From DATAWZ01 sp036266975 (GTDB lineage Bacteria; Actinomycetota; Thermoleophilia; Solirubrobacterales; Solirubrobacteraceae), in assembly GCA_036266975.1 (NCBI GenBank), contig DATAWZ010000229.1:1-14034 (forward strand): a DNA stretch of 14,034 nt, in the 5' to 3' direction. Under the pieces are notes generated by a model. That model did no database searches. It was not told where the DNA came from and saw only the letters and a program-made list of their open reading frames with translations. Position numbers and translations under genes: made by a program. Below, piece after piece: positions 6,822 to 12,614 of the stretch (position 1 is the first letter of the stretch; each line of letters begins with the position of its first letter).

Positions 6822-7720
6822 TGAAGGTCGCGTACTGGCCGGGCTGCGTGAGCCGTGGCTTCACCCCGGAGCTGCACGGCTCGATGGCGAAGGTCGCGCC
6901 GCTGCTCGACATCGAGATGATCCCGCTCGATCGCGCGTGCTGCACCGGCGCGGGCGTCATCGCCGAGCACAACCAGGAGCTCGCCGACTCGCTCAACGCA
7001 CGCACCTTCGCGCTCGCCCAGAAGACCGACGGCGAGCTGCTGATGAACATCTGCTCGACCTGCCAGGGCGCGATGACCGAGTGCCAGGAGCGCCTGGACG
7101 CGAACGCCGAGTACCGGGCGCACATCAACGAGAACCTCGCCGACGAGGGGCTCTCCTACGAGCGCGGGCTGAACAACAAGAACTTCCTGTGGCTGCTGGT
7201 CGAGGAGATCGGGCTGGACGCGCTGCGCGCGAAGGTGACGCGGCCGCTGACCAACCTGCGCGTCGGCCCCTTCTACGGCTGTTACATCGTGCGTCCGCGG
7301 CACCGATTGGGGATCGACGTCGACCACCCGCGCGATAAGTACCTGAACATGGTCATCGACGCGCTCGGCGGCACGGTGATCGAGTACGCCGGCTCGCGCA
7401 AGTGCTGCGGCTTTCCGATCATCACCATGAACAAGCAGGCCTCGCTCAAGCAGGCCGGCACGCACCTGGGCGACGCGATCGACGCCGACGCCGACTGCCT
7501 GGTCACCCCGTGCCCGCTGTGTCACCTGAACCTGGACCTCCAGCAGCCGCTGGCCGAGCGGGTGATGGGACGCCCGCTGGGGATGCCGGTGCTGCATCTG
7601 CCCCAGCTCGTCGGCCTGGCGCTCGGCCTTGACCCCAAGGAGCTCGGCCTGCAGCGCCACGTGGTCAAGCCGACCGCGGTGATCGACTGGTCGACCGCGG
7701 TGGTCGCCTCGGCCGCCTGA
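6821..7720 (+). CDS. sdhE: HdrB-like CCG-domain subunit of type-E succinate:quinone oxidoreductase
   Basis: The 299-residue protein has two cysteine-rich domains of the HdrB/SdhE family: Cys9-X30-Cys40-Cys41-X36-Cys78-X2-Cys81, and Cys154-X40-Cys195-Cys196-X34-Cys231-X2-Cys234. The second has the usual CCG, while the first reads CCT. In type-E SQR and in heterodisulfide reductase this subunit holds an unusual Fe-S centre and takes the place of the haem/quinone membrane anchor. No transmembrane helix is seen, so attachment must be peripheral. The start codon overlaps the sdhB stop (TGATG), implying coupled translation and a fixed subunit ratio. The name follows the Sdh-type-E usage and must not be confused with the small FAD-assembly factor also called SdhE. 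Annotation tools may call it a CoB-CoM heterodisulfide reductase B subunit, but no other Hdr subunit is nearby. Confidence 0.9.
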   Translation: MKVAYWPGCVSRGFTPELHGSMAKVAPLLDIEMIPLDRACCTGAGVIAEHNQELADSLNARTFALAQKTDGELLMNICSTCQGAMTECQERLDANAEYRAHINENLADEGLSYERGLNNKNFLWLLVEEIGLDALRAKVTRPLTNLRVGPFYGCYIVRPRHRLGIDVDHPRDKYLNMVIDALGGTVIEYAGSRKCCGFPIITMNKQASLKQAGTHLGDAIDADADCLVTPCPLCHLNLDLQQPLAERVMGRPLGMPVLHLPQLVGLALGLDPKELGLQRHVVKPTAVIDWSTAVVASAA

Positions 7721-7733
7721 GGGCTGCGCGCGC

Positions 7734-8108
7734 ATGGCCGACGTCACCGGCAAGCGCTACGTCGACATGGAGGGCGCCTTCGGGGGCGCGATGAAGAAGG
7801 TCCGCGCCGAGCTCGGCCTGAAGAGCTTCGGGGTGCAGCGCTTCGAGCTGCCGCCGAACTCCAGCGACTACCCCGTGCACGACCACGCCGAGTCCGGCCA
7901 GGAGGAGCTGTACGTGACCGTGTCCGGCAGCGGGCGGCTGGAGGTGCAGGGCGCCGATCCGATCGAGCTCGATCCCGGGATCGCCGTGCGCGTCGGGCCC
8001 ACGGCGCGGCGCAAGGTGCACGCCGGGCCCGAGGGGATCGCGCTGCTCGTCGTCGGCGGCACGCCGGGCGCCGTCTACGACCCTCCGGCGGCCACCGAGC
8101 TCACGTGA
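7734..8108 (+). CDS. Small single-domain cupin protein
   Basis: This 124-residue protein is one cupin barrel. The first motif is VHDHAESGQEELYVTVSGSG, with metal-ligand candidates His49, His51 and Glu57 or Glu58. The second motif is around PTARRKVHAG, with His96. Such proteins bind a metal or a small ligand, and the substrate cannot be predicted. It starts 13 bases after sdhE with no clear ribosome site and is followed by a GTGA overlap with the hydrolase remnant, so it is probably in the sdh transcript. A link with succinate oxidation is possible but unproven. Confidence 0.82.
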   Translation: MADVTGKRYVDMEGAFGGAMKKVRAELGLKSFGVQRFELPPNSSDYPVHDHAESGQEELYVTVSGSGRLEVQGADPIELDPGIAVRVGPTARRKVHAGPEGIALLVVGGTPGAVYDPPAATELT

Positions 8109-8482
8109 CACCGCCGGCGACCGACGCCCGCCGCGGCGGCTCCGGGCCGCCGATGGTGCTGCTGCACGGGTTCACCGACACCTGGCGGGCATGGACGCGG
8201 GTGCTGCGCGCGCAGCACCCGATCTTCGCCCCCACTCTGCACGGCCACCACGGCGGCCCGGCCTGGCCGGCCGGCACCCCGCTGAGCATGGCCACCTCGG
8301 TCGACCTGCTCGAGCGCCGGCTGGACGCGAGCGCGCGACGCTGCGCTTCTTCCAGCGCACCGAGCTGCTCACGCGCCTGGCCAGCGACCGCCAGCGCGAG
8401 ATGACCGCCCGGCGGCCGCGGCTGCGCCACCCTCGTCGGGGGACGACCCCGAGCAGGTCGCGGGCGTGATCCTGGCAGGTGC
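8105..8482 (+). pseudogene. Decayed alpha/beta hydrolase gene
   Basis: The GTG start at 8105 overlaps the cupin stop (GTGA). The first ~74 residues are a normal alpha/beta-hydrolase N-terminus, with the oxyanion strand MVLLHGFTD and the APTLHGHHGG segment. At about 8325-8335 the similarity jumps to another frame (RATLRFFQRTELLTRLAS, frame of 8341). Near the end it appears in the third frame as DDPEQVAGVILAG (about 8442-8480), which resembles the family's C-terminal DDPExVAxxIL motif. The nucleophile elbow GxSxG and most of the core are missing, and the intact frame stops at 8402-8404 after 99 residues. About 380 bases remain of a gene that should need about 780. Internal deletions plus frameshifts are the best explanation. 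Assignment of the later fragments rests on remembered family patterns and is less sure than the N-terminus. Confidence 0.65.
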
Positions 8483-9001
8483 TCAGGCGGCGGCGCGAAC
8501 CGCCGCGAGCACGTCGTCGAGCGGCGGGATGTCGGAGGCGTTGCCGCTCACGTGAGCGTAGGCGACGCGCCCGTCGCGCCCGACGACGTAGGTGCCGCGT
8601 CCCTGTAGCAGGTCGGTGTTGACCATCCCGACGCGCCCGCCCTCGCGCAGCGCCCCGACGAGCTTGGTCGGCGCGAACGCGACGTAGCGCGTCGCCTTGA
8701 AGCGCTCCAGCCCGGTGGCGCGCTCGAGCGCCTGGCCCGGATCGGCCACGCACTCCCCGACGCCGCGCTCGCCGCACTTCTCGGCGACGGTCTGAGCGTC
8801 CTGCCGGTAGACGATGACCACGTCGGCACCCGCCTCGCGCGCCGCCTGCAGCTGTAGGGCGGACTGCTGGCAGAACGGGCACCAGAGGCGGTGAAAGGTC
8901 ACCACGAGCGGCGCCTGCGCCCAACGCTCGGCCAGATCGACCGGGCCCTCGACCGACTGCACGGCGACCGCGGGGAAGGGATCTCCCACCGAGAGGCTCA
9001 T
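8483..9001 (-). CDS. AhpC/TSA-type peroxiredoxin-like protein with CPFC motif
   Basis: This 172-residue thioredoxin-fold protein belongs to the redoxin/AhpC-TSA superfamily: a VGDPFPAVAVQSVEG start, strand LVVTFHRLWCPFC with Cys41 and Cys44, then a YRQDAQTVAEKCGER helix with Cys76, another Cys at 84, and a closing GRDGRVAYAH strand. The CxxC replaces the PxxxTxxC of classic peroxiredoxins, so a thiol-disulfide or peroxidase function with an intramolecular disulfide is likely. It faces the decayed hydrolase tail to tail and diverges from the membrane-protein cassette. No ribosome site is visible, but a TANNNT box sits 7 bases before the ATG, suggesting a leaderless mRNA. Its cytoplasmic location is inferred from the lack of a signal peptide. 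Confidence 0.85.
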   Translation of the reverse strand: MSLSVGDPFPAVAVQSVEGPVDLAERWAQAPLVVTFHRLWCPFCQQSALQLQAAREAGADVVIVYRQDAQTVAEKCGERGVGECVADPGQALERATGLERFKATRYVAFAPTKLVGALREGGRVGMVNTDLLQGRGTYVVGRDGRVAYAHVSGNASDIPPLDDVLAAVRAAA

Positions 9002-9008
9002 GGCGCGC

Positions 9009-9038
9009 AGCCTACAGGAGATTGGATCCTTACGTCCA
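9009..9038 (-). promoter_or_regulatory. Leaderless promoter candidate for the peroxiredoxin-like gene
   Basis: Read on the minus strand, TGGACG (9033-9038, 4 of 6 to TTGACA) is followed after 18 bases by TAGGCT (9009-9014). Seven bases later comes the ATG at 9001. This spacing would place transcription start at or next to the start codon, consistent with the missing Shine-Dalgarno. Confidence 0.45.
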
Positions 9039-9096
9039 GTCCACGGCGCTCATGCTTCGCCCGACGGGTGGGTACTACAGGGTCGGCGCGTCCACG

Positions 9097-9105
9097 AAAG
9101 GAGGA
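9097..9105 (+). promoter_or_regulatory. Consensus ribosome binding site that sets the membrane-protein start
   Basis: AAAGGAGGA lies 3 bases before ATG 9109, with the GGAGG core (9100-9104) ending 4 bases before the ATG. It is the strongest Shine-Dalgarno in the window and argues against the longer in-frame start at 9022. Confidence 0.85.
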
Positions 9106-9108
9106 CCC

Positions 9109-9624
9109 ATGCCTGCTCCCGCCACCGCGCCCGGCCCACCGCCGGCGCCCGCGCGGCCGCCGGCCCGCGACGGGCTGGGACTGGCCCTGATCGTCGCCGC
9201 CGCCGTGCTGCTGTTCGTGAGCCTGTTCCTGCACTGGTACCAGCCCGGGCGCAGCGCGTGGACGATGTTCGAGACCTGGGACCTCGTGCTCGCCGTCCTG
9301 AGCGTGACCGCGCTGGTCGGGGTCGCCGCGCGGCTGGGGTACGGCCCGCCGCTGGGCGACCGCTGGCTGATCGGGCCGAGCGCCGCGTCGCTGCTGATCG
9401 TCGCGGTCAACCTGGCCAACCCGCCGCCGGCGGCGATCCCGGGGACCACGCCGATGGTCGGCGCCTGGCTCGCGCTCGGCGCGACGCTGCTGATGGGGCT
9501 CGGCACGCTCGTCACCCTCTCCCGGATCAGCGTGGCGATCACGCTCGTGCGCTCGAGCCCCCGCGGCGAGGAGGCCACCACCGAAACGCGCGCCCGCGGG
9601 CTCGGGGAGGCCCCGACGGCGTGA
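9109..9624 (+). CDS. Small integral membrane protein with four predicted helices
   Basis: This 171-residue protein is of no recognised family. A proline/alanine-rich N-terminal tail (1-20) precedes four hydrophobic segments at about 22-42, 56-75, 88-104 and 117-146. A hydrophilic C-terminal tail of about 25 residues follows. Both tails are probably cytoplasmic. The first loop after helix 1 is aromatic (LHWYQPG...WTMFETWD). No catalytic motif is seen. It is the first gene of a three-gene cassette, its stop overlapping the lipoprotein start (GTGA), which implies coupled expression with the lipoprotein and kinase. It could be a partner or target of the kinase, but nothing in the sequence proves that. 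Confidence 0.85.
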   Translation: MPAPATAPGPPPAPARPPARDGLGLALIVAAAVLLFVSLFLHWYQPGRSAWTMFETWDLVLAVLSVTALVGVAARLGYGPPLGDRWLIGPSAASLLIVAVNLANPPPAAIPGTTPMVGAWLALGATLLMGLGTLVTLSRISVAITLVRSSPRGEEATTETRARGLGEAPTA

Positions 9625-10106
9625 GCCCCCGGCCGCCGCTCGTGCTCATGCCACTGCTCGCCGGCGCGCTGCTCGCCGGCTGCGGCGGCAGCGCCCGCCT
9701 GCCGGCGCCGATCGCGCCCGGCGCCGGCGCGGCGCTGCGCGCCCGTGTGCAGGCGATCCGCTCGGCGGCCGAGGCGCACAAGCCCGCCCGCGCCAAGCAC
9801 GCCGTCGGCGCGCTGGAGGCCGAGGTGCTGCGGCTCAGCCGCGAGGGGCAGCTCTCCCGCGGCGACACCCAGGCGCTGCTCGTGCTCGCCGGGCACGCCG
9901 ACGGGCGCGTCGCGGTCGAGGTCCACCCGCTCGTCCCACCGCCGCTGCCGGTCACGACGACGGTGACCGTCACCGTGCCCGCGCCCACTCCCGCGCCGAC
10001 GCCGGCCCCTGCCGCCGCGCCGACCGGCGGCGTGCCCGCCGGCCCGCCGGGGCTGGGCTCCTTCCTGCATGGCCATCACCACGTCGGAGCCCATGGCGGC
10101 CACTGA
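9621..10106 (+). CDS. Predicted lipoprotein with helical core, Pro/Thr linker and His-rich tail
   Basis: The 161-residue protein starts at GTG 9621 inside the stop of the membrane-protein gene. A short signal peptide ends in a good lipobox (LLAGC, Cys21), so the protein should be lipid-anchored outside the membrane. Residues 35-95 look helical and charged (for example ALEAEVLRLSREGQLSR). Residues 104-145 form a linker rich in Pro, Ala and Thr (VTTTVTVTVPAPTPAPTPAP). The end is a histidine cluster with six His in the last 12 residues. It is a family I do not recognise. Being placed between a membrane protein and a Ser/Thr kinase with almost no extracellular domain, it might act as the sensory part, which is inference. 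Its 3' end overlaps the kinase start. Confidence 0.78.
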   Translation: MSPRPPLVLMPLLAGALLAGCGGSARLPAPIAPGAGAALRARVQAIRSAAEAHKPARAKHAVGALEAEVLRLSREGQLSRGDTQALLVLAGHADGRVAVEVHPLVPPPLPVTTTVTVTVPAPTPAPTPAPAAAPTGGVPAGPPGLGSFLHGHHHVGAHGGH

Positions 10107-11085
10107 CATCACGGTCGGCTCGGCGCTGGGCGAGGACGGCCGCTACCGGCTGAAGCGCTCGCTGGGCAACGGCGGGATGTCGACGGTCTGGCTCGCCCAC
10201 GACCTGCGCCTCGAGCGCGAGGTCGCGATCAAGGTCCTCGCCGAGCCGCTGGCGGCCGACGACGGCTACGTGGCGCGCTTCGCCCGCGAGGCCCGCGTCG
10301 CCGCGCAGCTGTCGCACCCGCACCTGGTCAACGTCTACGACTTCGACACCGAGGACCGTCGGCCCTACCTGGTGATGGAGTACGTCGCGGCGGGCACGCT
10401 GGCCCAGCGGCTCCAGGCCGGCGCGTCGCTGCGGGGCCTGGCCCCCTCGCTCGCCGCCCAGCTGCTCGACGCGCTCGAGTGCATCCACCGCGCCGGGATC
10501 ATCCACCGCGACATCAAGCCCTCGAACATCCTCATCGACCCCGACGAGCGCGCGCGCCTGGCCGACTTCGGCGTCGCGCGCCCGTCGGACGCCACGGCGC
10601 TGACCGACACCGGCGTGGTCATCGGCACCCTGCGCTACATCGCCCCGGAGGTCATGGCCGGCGAGCGCGCGAGCGCCCAGTCGGACCTGTACGCGTGCGG
10701 CGTGGTGCTGCGCGACTGCGCCGGCCCGCGGCCGGCGCGCACCCTCGCAGCGCTGATCGACGCGCTCACCGATCCGCAGGCCGAGCGGCGCCCGCCGTCG
10801 GCCCAGGCGGCGATCGCGTTGCTCGACCGCGCGCCGGCGGCGCCGCCGCGCCCGAGCCACCCGCGGGTGGTCCGCGAGGGCCGGACGATCGAGATCCAGG
10901 TCACCCGCCGCGCGGTGATCGGGGCGGTGCTCGCGCTGATCGTGGCGGTCGCCCTCGCCGTCGTGCTCTCTGGCACCGCCACGCACCGGCGAAGCGGGCC
11001 CCCGATCGCGCTGCCGCCGGCGAGCGCGTCGCTCGCGGCCCAGCTGCACCGCGCCGATCAGCTCATCGCGACCGCGCGTCGCTGA
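10093..11085 (+). CDS. Membrane-anchored Ser/Thr protein kinase (PknB-like) with shortened C-lobe
   Basis: Numbered from ATG 10093, this 330-residue kinase has the main catalytic residues. These are the glycine loop GNGGMST (25-31), Lys47 in AIKV, helix-C Glu66, HRDIKPSN with Asp140 and Asn145, DFG at 158-160, and APE at 184-186. A single transmembrane helix lies at about 274-293, followed by only about 37 outside residues, with no PASTA or other sensor domain. The segment between the SDLY motif and the terminal RRP arginine is about 30 residues shorter than in PknB as I remember it, removing the usual LTGxxPF region and helix G. ATG 10093 has GGAG at 10086-10089. ATG 10069 is an alternative that adds 8 residues. 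The gene overlaps the lipoprotein gene and, at its 3' end, a minus-strand cupin gene. Targets are unknown. Confidence 0.9.
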   Translation: MAATDITVGSALGEDGRYRLKRSLGNGGMSTVWLAHDLRLEREVAIKVLAEPLAADDGYVARFAREARVAAQLSHPHLVNVYDFDTEDRRPYLVMEYVAAGTLAQRLQAGASLRGLAPSLAAQLLDALECIHRAGIIHRDIKPSNILIDPDERARLADFGVARPSDATALTDTGVVIGTLRYIAPEVMAGERASAQSDLYACGVVLRDCAGPRPARTLAALIDALTDPQAERRPPSAQAAIALLDRAPAAPPRPSHPRVVREGRTIEIQVTRRAVIGAVLALIVAVALAVVLSGTATHRRSGPPIALPPASASLAAQLHRADQLIATARR

Positions 11086-11532
11086 ACGGGTTCACGTCCC
11101 GCCAGTACTCGACCTCGCCGGGGCGCCGCTCGGCGGCGGCGATCCTGCCCTCGTCGGGGTAGATGACGACGTCGGCGCCACCCGAGGTGGAGATGGCCAG
11201 CAGCCGGACCGCGTCGGAGCCGCGGTTGGCGAGCTGGTGCGCGCCCGCCGGGCCGACCGGGAAGGGCACGACCGCGGCGGGGTCGAGATCCCGCCAGCCG
11301 TCCGGGCCGCGCAGGCTCACGTGCCCCGAGAGCACGATCCGCACCTCCTCGTCGCCGAGATGGAAGTGAGATCGGAAGGAGCGAGGGGCCCGGCCGGGCG
11401 GGACCTCCCACAGGGACAGGCCGAGGCGCTCGGCCCCGACCTGGTGGCCCAGGCGCGCGCGACGGACCTCGAAGCCGGGATGGCTGCGCGGCTCGTCGAA
11501 CCGCGGCGCGCCGATGTCCGGACGTCGCTCAA
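11063..11532 (-). CDS. Cupin-domain protein, start unresolved (likely one-base frameshift near the 5' end)
   Basis: The frame ending at 11063 encodes a single-domain cupin. Metal-site candidates are the HFH pair and following acidic residues in RSHFHLGDEE, then GAHQL, and it closes with DVVIYPDEGRIAAAERRP. Family-like sequence continues upstream to about 11521 (DIGAPRFDEPRSHPGFEV), but that stretch has no ATG, GTG or TTG in frame. The only start in this frame is GTG 11344, which would remove the HFH ligands. A TTG at 11532 overlaps the asd stop as TTGA, the expected coupled start, but reads a different frame. One extra base between 11518 and 11530 would join them as MSDV-x-DIGAPRFDEP. So either a real frameshift, a sequence error or an unusual start is present. 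The last codons overlap the convergent kinase gene by 23 bases. The substrate is unknown. Confidence 0.7.
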
Positions 11533-12614
11533 GCGCGCGCGGAGGTGCCGACCAGCCCGCGCTCGTGCAGCAGCTCGGCGAGCTGGACGGCGTTGAGCGC
11601 CGCGCCCTTGCGCAGATTGTCGCCCACGACCCACAGGTTCAGCGTGCGCTCGTTGGAGGGGTCGCGGCGGATCCGCCCGACGAGCACCTCGTCGCGGCCC
11701 GCCGCGTCGATCGCGAGCGGATAGCCGCCGGAGGCCGGGTCGTCGACGACCGTGACGCCGGGCGCCGCGGCGAGCACCTCGCGCGCGCGCTCGGGGGGGA
11801 GATCGTGAACCGTCTGCAGGTTCAGCGACTCCGAGTGGCCGGTCATCACCGGCACGCGCGCGCAGGTCGCGGTCACCCGCAACTCGGGCTCGCCGAGGAT
11901 CTTGCGCGTCTCGGCCATCACCTTGCGCTCCTCGGTGGTGTAGTCGTCGCCGCCGGAGAACGACTCGACCTGGGGCAGCACGTTGAAGGCGATCCGGTGC
12001 GGATAGACCGCGGGGGCGGGCGGGGCCTCGCCGGCGAGCACGGCGCGCGCCTGGGCCTCGAGCTCCTGGACGGCCTTCACGCCGGTGCCCGAGACGGCCT
12101 GGTAGCTGGAGAGGACGAGCCGCTCGATCTGCGCCTCGTCGTGCAGCGGCTTCAGGGCGACGACCATCACCATCGTCGTGCAGTTGGGATTGGCCACGAT
12201 CCCCTTGTGCGCGTCGATCGCCTCGGGGTTGACCTCGGCGACGACGAGCGGAACCTGCGGGTCCATGCGCCAGCAGGAGGAGTTGTCGACCACGACCGCG
12301 CCCCCGGCGGCGAACCTCGGCGCCCACTCGCGCGAGGGGCCCGACCCGGCGCTGAACAGCGCGATATCGAAGCCGGCGACGCCGTCGTCGGTGAGCGGCC
12401 TCACGGTGAGCGGGCCGAACGGGGTCTGCAGCTCGTCGCCGGCCGACCGCGCCGAGGCGAACGGGACGACCTCGCTGGCCGGGAACGAGCGCGCATGCAG
12501 CGTCTCGAGCATCACGCGCCCGACCGCGCCCGTCGCGCCGACGACCGCGACCCTGACTTGGTCTGACGCGGGGCCCGCCTCGCCGGCCTCCGGCCGGCTG
12601 CGCCACCCGCTCAT
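11529..12614 (-). CDS. asd: Aspartate-semialdehyde dehydrogenase
   Basis: The 361-residue enzyme reduces aspartyl-4-phosphate to aspartate semialdehyde with NADPH, the second step toward lysine, diaminopimelate, threonine and methionine. The NADP loop GATGAVG is at 26-32, the nucleophile Cys145 is in ANPNCTT, a substrate-binding stretch HRIAFNVLPQ is at 206-215, the catalytic base His260 is in RVPVMTGHSE, and the closing helix is NLRKGAALNAVQLAE. The ATG at 12614 overlaps the lysC stop as ATGA, so the two enzymes are translationally coupled. This adds a hydrophilic stretch of about 20 residues before the first strand (VRVAVVGATG), longer than most family members, but no later start codon fits. 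The downstream cupin follows without a gap. Confidence 0.96.
   Translation of the reverse strand: MSGWRSRPEAGEAGPASDQVRVAVVGATGAVGRVMLETLHARSFPASEVVPFASARSAGDELQTPFGPLTVRPLTDDGVAGFDIALFSAGSGPSREWAPRFAAGGAVVVDNSSCWRMDPQVPLVVAEVNPEAIDAHKGIVANPNCTTMVMVVALKPLHDEAQIERLVLSSYQAVSGTGVKAVQELEAQARAVLAGEAPPAPAVYPHRIAFNVLPQVESFSGGDDYTTEERKVMAETRKILGEPELRVTATCARVPVMTGHSESLNLQTVHDLPPERAREVLAAAPGVTVVDDPASGGYPLAIDAAGRDEVLVGRIRRDPSNERTLNLWVVGDNLRKGAALNAVQLAELLHERGLVGTSARA

Noticed and set aside
6821..7720. Reading the CCG protein as part of a heterodisulfide reductase or glycolate oxidase complex
   Set aside because: No HdrA, HdrC, GlcD or GlpA-like gene is adjacent, while sdhA and sdhB are directly coupled to it.
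9022..9108. Upstream start for the four-helix membrane protein
   Set aside because: The perfect ribosome site before ATG 9109 and the lack of one before 9022 favour the shorter form.
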